Positions 1 to 9,641 of a stretch of 55,775 bases of DNA are shown here, piece after piece. Source of the DNA: Flavobacteriaceae bacterium (lineage in GTDB: Bacteria; Bacteroidota; Bacteroidia; Flavobacteriales; Flavobacteriaceae). The stretch lies in assembly GCA_015494075.1 (NCBI GenBank), contig WGBX01000130.1, forward strand, positions 1 through 55,775, given 5' to 3'. Position numbers and translations under genes: made by a program. The stretch's first letter is position 1. Every line of letters starts with the position of its first letter. Below the pieces are notes generated by a model. It worked only from the letters and a program-made list of their open reading frames with translations. It ran no database searches and was not told the origin of the DNA.

Positions 1-254
1 GCAGCCAAATGAAATACCATATCACAATCCTTCATTGCTGTACGTACACCGTTCGGATCACGAATATCTCCGGTAAAGACTTCTATTTTAGCCAATTTCT
101 CTTTTGGAAAAGTATCTAACCATCCCCAGGAATTAAATGAGTTATAATAGCAAAAAGCTTTGACAGAATAGCCTTCATCTACCAACTTTTCTACTAAGTG
201 ACTACCGATAAAACCATCGGCTCCTGTAACTAATATTTTATTATTTTTATTCAC
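1..254 (-). CDS. NAD-dependent epimerase/dehydratase (SDR), LegB-like, truncated by window edge
   Basis: Reverse-strand translation from GTG at 254: MNKNNKILVTGADGFIGSHLVEKLVDEGYSVKAFCYYNSFNSWGWLDTFPKEK..DIRDPNGVRTAMKDCDMVFHLAA; Rossmann GxxGxxG motif. Not in the supplied ORF track. Confidence 0.8.
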   Translation of the reverse strand, partial: MNKNNKILVTGADGFIGSHLVEKLVDEGYSVKAFCYYNSFNSWGWLDTFPKEKLAKIEVFTGDIRDPNGVRTAMKDCDMVFHLA

Positions 255-1307
255 TATTGAATGTTTTTACAATTAAGGAATATTTTTTTTTCGATATTGT
301 CTTTTGCATGCATTCCGTCATAAAAATCTTGTTGATCCAGCCCTAACTTTGACGGGTCATAAGAACCTATTACCTCAATGCCATTTTTTATTGCTATTTT
401 GCGAATCGTATCTTCCACTTCCAAGACAATTCTATAATCGCGTTTGATTCTGTTAAATACTAATGGATGATATGGCGAAAGTACAAAAATTAACCTTATT
501 TTTTTTGTCTAAAATATTTTGAATTAGTTTGTTAAACTCAGCCATTTTTTTGTCGGAAATACTGTTGAAATCTCCCAATGAATATACTTCGCCCCTACAA
601 TATTGTTCAGCTCTTTTGTTTACTACTTCAATTCCTACATTCATATAAACATCACCGTAAACATGAGAACCGTCAGAAAGTTTGATATTATGCAGATTGG
701 ATTTGCTTTTTGTAGCTACCGGCTGATCTTTACCTGTTAATACTCTTGGTAAATTCCTCAAAGATACTTGAAAATAAGATAGTGAGAAAAGTTGTTCCAA
801 CTTGTCATAATCAATAAACTCCGTTTGTTCAGGTTGCCTCATAAATTTATAATATTCATTTTTTAAAACTTTCCAACGAAATTGTCCGTTATGCTCATTA
901 AAAATCCAAGGGTCAACACCTAAAATAATTTCTTTGGGAATAATTCTTTTAGAAATATTCATTTGATAAATTGCTATTATATCTTCAAGTGTCGCTCCAG
1001 ACACAAAGTGATTTCGCAGTTTTTTGTCCTTAAAAAATTCACTATTAATTGCTTTCACTCTACTTGAACCTAAAACAAGAATATCGGGAGCAGTTTTAAT
1101 TTGACTAATAATTTCTTTTTGTAACAATCTTTCATCATAATTAGATATATTGGTAACATTAGATTTATTGATTAGCAACCGTGCAATCTTTTTTACATAA
1201 TCAGGATGAAATAACTTGGCACTATCACCCACATAATTAACCGTTACAATGAACAAAATAATTATAACTAGGAATTTTACGATTTTGCTAATAAACTTCT
1301 TCATCAT
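254..1307 (-). CDS. SGNH/DltD-AlgJ-like protein, partner of MBOAT acyltransferase; frameshifted at a T8 tract (499-506)
   Basis: ORF 453..1307 has an N-terminal membrane anchor and GSSR block (ILVLGSSRVKAI). After the T8 tract another frame continues as LIFVLSPYHPLVFNRIKRDYRIVLEVEDTIRKIAIKNGIEVIGSYDPSKLGLDQQDFYDGMHAKDNIEKKIFLNCKNIQ* and ends at 254, overlapping the next gene. Confidence 0.7.
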
Positions 1308-2767
1308 TAAAATTGAAAATATATAAATTGATTTTCCTTAAAATTGCCAAATGCCATTATTATGAAAACAATTATAAAATAAAATAGATATCTTATAAAA
1401 TTATTATTAAGCATATAGATTCTTTCAATACCATATTTGCTAGTTCTTCCAATCCATTCTACGACCACAAAAGTAAATATAAAAAATAGAATTAATATAG
1501 AATGCCGTTTTCCGGGAAAATCGGGTATTGTAAACAGTGATTTTGAAAATATTTCATTTAGATATGAAAGTGCATGTTTTACATTACTGGCCCTAAAAAA
1601 AACCCAAGCCAAAACCGTGAGCCAAAAAGTTATATTTAGTTGTATAAATTCCTTGAAATTTGGTAATAACTTGCCTTCAGCAACCGTATTAGTATGTTTC
1701 CTATTTTTTTTAGTCAGTAATAAGGGTAGAAAATAAATAGCATTTAATGCACCCCATACAATAAAAGTCCAGTTGGCACCATGCCAAAAACCACTGACAA
1801 TAAATATGATAAAAGTGTTTCTAATTTTCTTCCAAGTTCCCCCTCTGCTGCCACCTAATGGAATATACAAATAATCGCGAAACCAGGTGGATAATGAAAT
1901 ATGCCAACGCCGCCAAAATTCGGCAATATCTCTGGAAAAATAGGGAAAATTGAAATTTTGCATCAAATCGAAACCAAACAATCGAGAAGTCCCGATTGCA
2001 ATATCCGAATAGCCGGAAAAGTCGCCATATATTTGAAACGTAAAAAATAAAGCACCTAACAATAAGGTACTCCCTGAATAATTTTCTGAGTGATTAAATA
2101 TTTCGTTGGCATAACGAGCAGCATTATCAGCAATGACCATTTTCTTAAAAAGTCCCCATAGTATTTGTCGCAATCCATCAACGGCTTTGTCATATTCAAA
2201 AACACGTCTTTTATAAAACTGGGGTAATAAATGTGTAGCACGTTCGATAGGTCCGGCAACCAATTGTGGAAAAAAGCTTACAAAAGCAGCAAAATCAATA
2301 AAATTTTTGGTTGGTTTTAATTTACCCCTGTAAACATCTATGGAGTAACTCAAAGTTTGAAATGTATAAAAGCTAATACCAACCGGTAAAATAACATTTA
2401 AACCTTGTGGATTTATGGAATAACCAAAAAATTTAAAAGCTTCAACGAAATTATCTAAGAAAAAATTGTAATACTTAAAGAAGCCTAGCAGGCCTAAATT
2501 AACGAATAAACTAATAAACAAAAGTAGTTTTTGTTTCTTTGGATTTTTTTGATTTAATAAACCTAAACCTACGAAATAATCAACCAAGGTACTAAATGCA
2601 ATCAAAGACAAAAAACGCCAATCCCACCAACCGTAAAAAACATAGCTGGCAATAACAATTAATAAGTTTTGCCACTTCAAACTCTTATTAAAAACAAACC
2701 AATACAAAATAAAAACGATTGGTAAAAAAATGGCAAAATCTAAAGAATTAAATAGCATAACAATCAA
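1307..2767 (-). CDS. MBOAT family O-acyltransferase (AlgI/PatA/DltB-like)
   Basis: 486 aa multi-TM protein with GxSFYTFQTLSYxIDVYRG, FPQLVAGPIERA, WRRWHISLSTWFRDYLYIPLGG and SGFWHGANWTFI motifs. Confidence 0.93.
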   Translation of the reverse strand: MIVMLFNSLDFAIFLPIVFILYWFVFNKSLKWQNLLIVIASYVFYGWWDWRFLSLIAFSTLVDYFVGLGLLNQKNPKKQKLLLFISLFVNLGLLGFFKYYNFFLDNFVEAFKFFGYSINPQGLNVILPVGISFYTFQTLSYSIDVYRGKLKPTKNFIDFAAFVSFFPQLVAGPIERATHLLPQFYKRRVFEYDKAVDGLRQILWGLFKKMVIADNAARYANEIFNHSENYSGSTLLLGALFFTFQIYGDFSGYSDIAIGTSRLFGFDLMQNFNFPYFSRDIAEFWRRWHISLSTWFRDYLYIPLGGSRGGTWKKIRNTFIIFIVSGFWHGANWTFIVWGALNAIYFLPLLLTKKNRKHTNTVAEGKLLPNFKEFIQLNITFWLTVLAWVFFRASNVKHALSYLNEIFSKSLFTIPDFPGKRHSILILFFIFTFVVVEWIGRTSKYGIERIYMLNNNFIRYLFYFIIVFIIMAFGNFKENQFIYFQF

Positions 2768-2785
2768 CTAATTTTATATAAACTC

Positions 2786-3838
2786 TTAAGAATAAATTAT
2801 TTTATACCTCTCCACAAATTTTGCCACGCCTTCTTCAAGAGGCGTTTGTGGTTTAAATTGGATATATTCAAACAAATCTGCCACATCGGCATAGGTGCTT
2901 TCTACATCTCCGGCTTGCATTTCTTTTAAGTTTAACTTAGCTTTTCTACCGGTGGCTGCCTCTATGGCTTTTATAAAATCCATCAAAGCCACAGGCTGGT
3001 TGTTCCCGATATTAAACAAACGGTAGGGTGCGGAGCTAATCGCCGGATTGGGATGCTTTGCATCAAAATCAGGATTGTTTTTAGAGGGAGCTTTGGGCAA
3101 CAAACGTTTAATACTTTCAGTAATATCATCAATATATGTAAAATCACGACTCATATGGCCATAATTAAACACATCTAATTCCCGGTCTTGCAAAATGGCT
3201 TCCGTAAAAAGATGCAGTGCCATATCCGGACGACCGTAAGGGCCGTAAACCGTAAAAAAACGAAGTCCCGTTGTGGGAATATCAAAAAGATGGGCATAGG
3301 AGTGGCCCATCATTTCATTAGATTTTTTGGTGGCTGCATAAAGAGAAACAGGATGATCAGTGTGATGTATTGTCTTAAAAGGGACTTGTTTATTAAGCCC
3401 GTAAACAGAACTTGAAGAGGCAAAAATAAAATGTTTTGGTCGATGTTTTCTAGCCGCTTCCAAGAGATTTAAAAATCCGGTGATGTTACTGTCAATATAG
3501 GCTTGCGGATTTTTTAGCGAATAACGGACGCCCGCTTGTGCTGCTAAATTAATAATATAATCAAATTGAGTTTTAGCAAATAAAGCTTCCAGATTTTCTT
3601 TATCGGTCAAGTCCAATTTATAAAAAATAATTTTTCCTTTAAGCGGCTTGTTATATTCTATGGAGGTGGTATCGATTTTCAAATCTTGAAGGCGGGCCAA
3701 TTTCAAATTGACATCATAATAATCATTAAGATTATCAATACCGGTAATTGAATAACCGTTTTGTTGTAAAAGTTTGGCAAGATGATGCCCTATAAAGCCG
3801 GCAACACCGGTGATTAATACTTTGGGTTTAGAAGTCAA
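2786..3838 (-). CDS. NAD-dependent epimerase, UDP-glucuronate 4-epimerase type
   Basis: 350 aa SDR: VLITGVAGFIGHHLAKLL, IDNLNDYYDVNLKLARL, LAAQAGVRYSLKNPQAYIDSNITGFLNLLEA, ASSSSVYG, YAATKKSNE. Confidence 0.9.
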   Translation of the reverse strand: MTSKPKVLITGVAGFIGHHLAKLLQQNGYSITGIDNLNDYYDVNLKLARLQDLKIDTTSIEYNKPLKGKIIFYKLDLTDKENLEALFAKTQFDYIINLAAQAGVRYSLKNPQAYIDSNITGFLNLLEAARKHRPKHFIFASSSSVYGLNKQVPFKTIHHTDHPVSLYAATKKSNEMMGHSYAHLFDIPTTGLRFFTVYGPYGRPDMALHLFTEAILQDRELDVFNYGHMSRDFTYIDDITESIKRLLPKAPSKNNPDFDAKHPNPAISSAPYRLFNIGNNQPVALMDFIKAIEAATGRKAKLNLKEMQAGDVESTYADVADLFEYIQFKPQTPLEEGVAKFVERYKIIYS

Positions 3839-4035
3839 GACGCATAAAATTTATAGTATTAAACAAAAATAAACATAATCTCTTAAATAAAGCACTGTAT
3901 TTTTTTGAAAATCGGATTTAAAGCCAAGCATGTCAGCCTGACGAATAAAGCAATTTAGCAAAGCATATTTTCATATTGCCTTTGCAGATTTATCTATAAA
4001 ACACTTGTAACAGAGATTTTAAGCTGTATGAGTCT

Positions 4036-4905
4036 TTACTTTATAACCTTTCGGATATATGCGTAATACGAACTTTTTTGTCCTTCAATTGTGTTAAGCA
4101 AGTTTTCCTTTGAAACCCAATTATACCGCCAAGCAATTTCTTCTAAACAGGCAATTTTTAAACCGGTACGTTTTTCTATTACTTTTACAAACTCGGTGGC
4201 ATCGGCTAGCGCTTCATGTGTACCCGTATCAAGCCATGCAAAACCGCGACTCAACTTAACCAGATGTAAACGTTCCAGTGCTAAATAAGCTTGATTAACA
4301 CTGGTGATTTCCAACTCACCACGCCATGATGGTTTGACATTTTTGGCAATTTCTATCACATTGTTTGGGTAAAAATATAAACCGGTAACAGCATAATTAG
4401 ATTTTGGTTCTTTGGGCTTTTCTTCAATGCTTGAGACTTGTCCGTCGGCATCAAACTCTGCCACGCCATAGCGTTGTGGATCATGAACATAAGTACCGAA
4501 AATAACGGCTTTTTGGTCGTTTTCAACGGTTTGAATCGCTTGAGTCAGTAAGTTTTGCAAACCTGCACCGTAAAAAATATTGTCGCCTAAAACCAATGCA
4601 ACAGCATCATTGCCAATAAATTTTTCACCTATAATAAAAGCTTGGGCCAATCCGTCTGGACTGGGCTGCTCGGCATAAGACAATTGAAGACCGAATGTAG
4701 AGCCATCTCCCAACAATTTTTTAAAAGCCGGCAAACCTTGTGGCGTTGAAATAATCAATATTTCGCGAATACCGGCCAACATTAATACCGACAAAGGATA
4801 ATAAATCATCGGCTTATCATACACCGGCAATAACTGTTTGGAAACACTGATGGTCAATGGATGTAAACGTGTACCGGCACCGCCGGCTAAAACAATTCCT
4901 TTCAT
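4036..4905 (-). CDS. rfbA: Glucose-1-phosphate thymidylyltransferase
   Basis: 289 aa: [71 protein letters not shown]. Confidence 0.96.
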   Translation of the reverse strand: MKGIVLAGGAGTRLHPLTISVSKQLLPVYDKPMIYYPLSVLMLAGIREILIISTPQGLPAFKKLLGDGSTFGLQLSYAEQPSPDGLAQAFIIGEKFIGNDAVALVLGDNIFYGAGLQNLLTQAIQTVENDQKAVIFGTYVHDPQRYGVAEFDADGQVSSIEEKPKEPKSNYAVTGLYFYPNNVIEIAKNVKPSWRGELEITSVNQAYLALERLHLVKLSRGFAWLDTGTHEALADATEFVKVIEKRTGLKIACLEEIAWRYNWVSKENLLNTIEGQKSSYYAYIRKVIK

Positions 4906-5076
4906 AAAATTACTTTACAATAAGTCAAAGATACAAAAGAAATAAACAAAGCCGTAAGACTTTTTCACAACAACATTTTTATAAAGGGTATTTATAAAAA
5001 AGCAACACTCAATATGTAAGTGCTGCTTTTTAAGGAAGTATCAAATAAATTATAGCACGATGTTAAAACATAAACA

Positions 5077-5190
5077 CTATGCTTTTGAATGTTTTTGATC
5101 ATATTTCTTAATGGCCCAAACGCTCAGAATATAACTGAGGTAAATAATGACAGGCCAACTGATAAAATGTATAAGTCCATAAGTAGTCAT
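5077..5190 (-). CDS. 37-aa single-TM small protein downstream of cydB (CydX-like position)
   Basis: Own reverse-strand reading: MTTYGLIHFISWPVIIYLSYILSVWAIKKYDQKHSKA*; starts 12 nt after the cydB stop, same strand; one hydrophobic segment and a basic tail. Confidence 0.6.
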   Translation of the reverse strand: MTTYGLIHFISWPVIIYLSYILSVWAIKKYDQKHSKA

Positions 5191-5202
5191 AAGGATATTT
5201 TT

Positions 5203-6384
5203 TTAATATTTGTCTAATTCTTGTTTTAATTCTTTTTGGTTAATTTTTCTGGCATCCATAGCGCGCCAAGCCCAAATAATATATGCCAATACAAACGGAA
5301 CCATTAAGGATACATAAGACATTACAATCAATGTAAACCGGCTGGAAGAACTATTTGCTATAGAAATAGAGCTTTGCAAATCATAAGTAGACGGATAATA
5401 TGGTGTATGGTTGAAGCCGGCTATAAAAAATAATGCTATTACTGTTAATATGGTACCAACTCCTGTATACCAAAATGCTTTTTCATCTTGCTTAAAATTG
5501 GCTTTGTATAAACCATATAAAACACTAGCCAAACCGGCCAATAATACCAGTAAGGTTAAGGGCGATCCAATCAAATTGTCAAAATATTTATGAGCTTGCA
5601 TAAATACCTCTTTAGTATCCGGATTGATAGCAAAACCGTCAATAAATAACAAACGAATAAACCAAGTTAAAAATAAAACCAAAAATATAACGCTATGACG
5701 TGGAATACATTTATTAACCTTGCTTAAAATAGCAGGTTCGTTAGTCATCTTGCGAATATATAACAGCGCATTTAAACGGGCTAACATTAAGACTGCCAAA
5801 CCTAAAAGTATATTTTGTAAAAAAGCCAAATGTTCAGTTGTCCATAGTGCTTCCAAGCCATGCCAAGGGGTTGCCCATTGTGAGATAATAGCTTCTACAT
5901 TACTGTTGAGTTTTACGATATTGTCTTTGTGAATACTAAAGGCACTTCCCGTAAAAAAGGTAGATACTGCAACACCCAGTAAAAATGGAGCTGCATAACC
6001 GTTAAATTTTAAAAAGGCTTCGAATGTTTTACTGCCCAAAAAGTTATTTTTCTTTTTGCGGTATTCATAAGAGACGGCTTGTACTATAAATGCAAACAAG
6101 ATGGCATACCAAACCCAATAGGCGCCACCAAAACTTGTTGAATAAAACAATGGAAAAGAGGCGAAAAAAGCACCGCCGAATACAACTAATGTTGTAAAAG
6201 TAAATTCCCATTTATGACCAATAATGTTGACCACAACTGTTTTCTCACCTTCATTGTCGCTTAATTTGTCTATTAGAGTTTGCCCTCCTTGAACAAATAA
6301 AAGGAAAACCAAAAATCCGCCTAATATTGAGATAATGATCCACCAATAAATCTGTAAATTTTCATATGATAATGCTTCAAACAT
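5203..6384 (-). CDS. cydB: Cytochrome bd ubiquinol oxidase subunit II
   Basis: 393 aa multi-TM CydB-like protein directly downstream of cydA. Confidence 0.93.
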   Translation of the reverse strand: MFEALSYENLQIYWWIIISILGGFLVFLLFVQGGQTLIDKLSDNEGEKTVVVNIIGHKWEFTFTTLVVFGGAFFASFPLFYSTSFGGAYWVWYAILFAFIVQAVSYEYRKKKNNFLGSKTFEAFLKFNGYAAPFLLGVAVSTFFTGSAFSIHKDNIVKLNSNVEAIISQWATPWHGLEALWTTEHLAFLQNILLGLAVLMLARLNALLYIRKMTNEPAILSKVNKCIPRHSVIFLVLFLTWFIRLLFIDGFAINPDTKEVFMQAHKYFDNLIGSPLTLLVLLAGLASVLYGLYKANFKQDEKAFWYTGVGTILTVIALFFIAGFNHTPYYPSTYDLQSSISIANSSSSRFTLIVMSYVSLMVPFVLAYIIWAWRAMDARKINQKELKQELDKY

Positions 6385-6396
6385 AATTGTAAATTT

Positions 6397-7968
6397 TTAG
6401 TTGCTAAATCCTTTTTTAATTTCAGTCGACATAATTTTCAATTCGGCAATTAATAAAGCCGTAAAGGTGATGAAAAATAAGAAAAAGGTTATCATCACAC
6501 TGGTGCTTTCAATATGAGAAACGGCCATAAAAGTAGGCATCAAATCTTGGATAACCCAAGGCATACGACCGGCTTCAGCAGTAATCCATCCGGCTTCTTG
6601 AACAATAAAACCTAATGGTAAGCCTAAAACGCCGAGGCGAAGTAGCCATTTGTTTTTTTCTATTGTACCTCGCATTACAGCTCGAAAAACCAAAATAAAA
6701 AAGATAAAAAACCATCCGCCTAATATGACCATAGTATGAAATGATGTAAAGGTGATAGCCACCGGTGGCACCAATTCATTCAAATCATGACCGTCAAAAT
6801 AACCGTAACCGAAATCTTTAAAATGTGCACGAAAAGTAGCTAAATATTTTTTAGCAGCTTCGGTGTCACCTGATTTTTTAGCTTTTTTGTAGTTCGCTAA
6901 TGCCTCAATACTGATTTTACCGCTTTTAATTCGTTCTTGATAAGAAGGAATACCTTCTTTTTCATTGCCATATACTAAGTCGTCAATACCGGGAACAAAG
7001 GCATCGGGATCATTAAATGCTAAAACTGATAATCCATAAGGAATTTCAAAGCCTTCTGCTGCAACATTTAATTGATCTTCACCCTTTAAATCTTTTAAAA
7101 CTTCTTTGTGTGTCGGTTCGCTTTTTAAATGTTTGGGCTTACCAATTGCTATAATAGGAGCACCACGTGAGCCTTTTTTTAAACCTTCCATTGAGGCTAA
7201 TTTCATTGGTTGATACCTTGCCACTTGCTTAGCAGAACCATCGCCGGTAATAATTGTAGCGGAAATACCTATAAAGCCAAAAATAGAAGCAATAAGCATA
7301 CTGTATTTAGCCAATGACTTATCTTTGCCTTTAATTAATAAATAAGAACTGATAGCAATGACAAATAAGGCAGCAAAAGTATAAGCCGAAGTAATGGTAT
7401 GCAAAAATTTATTAACCGCTACCGGATTGAATAATACTGCTAAGAAGTCATGCATTTCATTACGCATGGTGTCCGGATTAAACTCCATACCTACCGGATT
7501 TTGCATCCATCCGTTTGCAACAAGTATCCATAATGCTGATAAATTACTGCCAATAGCCGTTAACCATGTAGCCCATAAGTGAGTTTTTTTGCTGACTTTG
7601 TTCCAGCCGAAAAACATTATAGCGACAAAAGTCGATTCCATAAAAAAGGCCATAATACCTTCAATGGCTAAGGGTGCACCGAAAATATCACCGACAAACC
7701 ATGAGTAGTTTGACCAGTTGGTGCCAAACTCAAATTCAAGAATAATACCGGTTGCTACACCAATTGCAAAGTTAATTCCAAATAGTTTAAGCCAAAATTT
7801 TTCTATTTTCAGCCATTTTTCATCGCCGGTTTTAACATAAATGGTTTCCATGATGGCCAACATAAATGACAGCCCTAAAGTAAGTGGTACAAATATCCAA
7901 TGATATAAGGCTGTTAGCGCAAATTGCGCCCGTGACCAATCGACTAATTCCCAATTGATATGTTCCAT
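6397..7968 (-). CDS. cydA: Cytochrome bd ubiquinol oxidase subunit I
   Basis: 523 aa: SRAQFALTALYHWIFVPLTLGLSF, GVATGIILEFEFGTNWSNYSWFVGDIFGAPLAIEGIMAFFMESTF, GWITAEAGRMPWVIQDLMPT. Confidence 0.96.
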   Translation of the reverse strand: MEHINWELVDWSRAQFALTALYHWIFVPLTLGLSFMLAIMETIYVKTGDEKWLKIEKFWLKLFGINFAIGVATGIILEFEFGTNWSNYSWFVGDIFGAPLAIEGIMAFFMESTFVAIMFFGWNKVSKKTHLWATWLTAIGSNLSALWILVANGWMQNPVGMEFNPDTMRNEMHDFLAVLFNPVAVNKFLHTITSAYTFAALFVIAISSYLLIKGKDKSLAKYSMLIASIFGFIGISATIITGDGSAKQVARYQPMKLASMEGLKKGSRGAPIIAIGKPKHLKSEPTHKEVLKDLKGEDQLNVAAEGFEIPYGLSVLAFNDPDAFVPGIDDLVYGNEKEGIPSYQERIKSGKISIEALANYKKAKKSGDTEAAKKYLATFRAHFKDFGYGYFDGHDLNELVPPVAITFTSFHTMVILGGWFFIFFILVFRAVMRGTIEKNKWLLRLGVLGLPLGFIVQEAGWITAEAGRMPWVIQDLMPTFMAVSHIESTSVMITFFLFFITFTALLIAELKIMSTEIKKGFSN

Positions 7969-8001
7969 AGGTTACATTTTTTAAGTGTTATATAAAAGTT
8001 A

Positions 8002-8223
8002 TTATTGTGGATTTTTGGTAATAATCAGTTCTTGTTCTATATGTTGAATGCGTTCTGTATCGTTTTTATAGTTTTCTTTCATAATGTCAGGAAAAAAGAA
8101 ATACTTTAAGATGGCAAACATGATAAAAAGCTTGATTAAAATAATTAACCAAAGCTTTTTGCCGCGGGGAGTCATCTCTTTAAAACCTTCCAAATAAAAG
8201 TTAAGGATTTTTTTTAGAATCAT
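8002..8223 (-). CDS. DUF4492 domain-containing small membrane protein
   Basis: 73 aa: MILKKILNFYLEGFKEMTPRGKKLWLIILIKLFIMFAILKYFFFPD; upstream of cydA as expected for DUF4492 proteins in Bacteroidota. Confidence 0.85.
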   Translation of the reverse strand: MILKKILNFYLEGFKEMTPRGKKLWLIILIKLFIMFAILKYFFFPDIMKENYKNDTERIQHIEQELIITKNPQ

Positions 8224-8313
8224 TCTAAATTAATTTTTATACAAAGTTATGGCATTTTATGACTTAATGCAAATGATTATTTATAAAATTAGTACAATTG
8301 GAATAGAGCATAA

Positions 8314-8339
8314 AAAAAGCTGCCATTTGGCAGCTTTTT
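8314..8339. terminator. Hairpin terminator between sucC and the cyd operon
   Basis: AAAGCTGCCATTTGGCAGCTTT with flanking A/T runs. Confidence 0.8.
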
Positions 8340-8356
8340 ATGAGGTGTTATTCTTA

Positions 8357-9559
8357 TTATGCGGTTTCTTTTAAGACTTCTTGTACTTTATCGGCAGCTT
8401 CTTGAAATTCAGTTACAAAATGAACCGGAATACCTGATTTTTCTATCAATTCTTTGGCTTTGTCAGCATTGGTACCTTGTAAACGGACAATAATAGGAAC
8501 ATGAATTTCGCCTTTCATGTTATTATAAGCATCTACTACACCTTGTGCGACACGATCGGCTCGTACTATACCACCGAAAATATTGACTAAAATAGCTTTT
8601 ACTTTAGGGTCTTTTAAGATAATACGGAAGCCTTTTTCAACTCGTTCAGCATCGGCAGTACCACCTACATCAAGAAAATTGGCTGGTTCGCCACCTGCTT
8701 GCTTGATCAAATCCATAGTAGCCATGGCCAATCCGGCACCATTTACCATACAACCAACATTACCGTCTAAATCTACATAACTTAATCCGGCTTGTTTTGC
8801 TTCTACTTCAATGGGGTTTTCTTCTCTGGTGTCACGCATTTCAGCAATGTCTTTGTGTCTAAACAAGGCATTGTCATCAATTACAACTTTTGAGTCAACT
8901 GCTAATATTTTATTATCAGAGGTTTTTAATACCGGATTAATTTCAAATAAAGAAGCGTCGTTTTTGGTATAAGCATTGTATAAAGATTTAACAAATTTAA
9001 CCATTTCTTTATAGGCTTGACCGCTTAAACCTAAATTAAAGGCTATGCGACGGGCTTGAAAATCTTGTAATCCATGAGCCGGGTCAATCAATTCTATAAA
9101 AATTTTATCCGGTGTTTTTTCAGCCACTTCTTCAATATTCATACCGCCTTCGGGCGAATACATGATCATATTTTGGCCTTTGCCGCGGTTGAGCATTACA
9201 CTCATATAATACTCTTCGGGTTCTGTTTCACCAGGATAGTAAACATCTTCTGCAATTAATACCTGATTGACTTTTTTACCTTCCGGTGGTGTTTGAGGCG
9301 TCACCAATTGCATACCGATAATTTTAGAAGCCAGCTCTTTTACTTCATCTAAATTTTTGGCTAGTTTTACACCGCCACCTTTGCCACGACCACCGGCATG
9401 AACTTGTGCTTTCACAACATACCATTTGGTACCGGTTTCTTCTGTGAGTTTTTTGGCGGCTTCAACAGCCTTTTCAGGAGTGTCGGCGACGATACCGCGT
9501 TGTACACGTACGCCCGATTTGCTTAATATTTCTTTACCTTGATATTCGTGTAGGTTCAT
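8357..9559 (-). CDS. sucC: Succinate-CoA ligase (ADP-forming) subunit beta
   Basis: 400 aa: MNLHEYQGKEILSKSGVRVQRG, KAQVHAGGRGKGGGVKLA, NGAGLAMATMDLIKQAGGEPANFLDVGG. Confidence 0.97.
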   Translation of the reverse strand: MNLHEYQGKEILSKSGVRVQRGIVADTPEKAVEAAKKLTEETGTKWYVVKAQVHAGGRGKGGGVKLAKNLDEVKELASKIIGMQLVTPQTPPEGKKVNQVLIAEDVYYPGETEPEEYYMSVMLNRGKGQNMIMYSPEGGMNIEEVAEKTPDKIFIELIDPAHGLQDFQARRIAFNLGLSGQAYKEMVKFVKSLYNAYTKNDASLFEINPVLKTSDNKILAVDSKVVIDDNALFRHKDIAEMRDTREENPIEVEAKQAGLSYVDLDGNVGCMVNGAGLAMATMDLIKQAGGEPANFLDVGGTADAERVEKGFRIILKDPKVKAILVNIFGGIVRADRVAQGVVDAYNNMKGEIHVPIIVRLQGTNADKAKELIEKSGIPVHFVTEFQEAADKVQEVLKETA

Positions 9560-9641
9560 AATTTATAATTTTTCCGTTTTTGGTCTTATGATTGTATGAC
9601 AACAAATGTAATAATTTGTTTTGAAATGGAGCTGATAAAAA

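Noticed and set aside
1437-1736. 99-aa plus-strand ORF inside the MBOAT gene
   Set aside because: Fully antisense to a conserved multi-TM CDS; low complexity.
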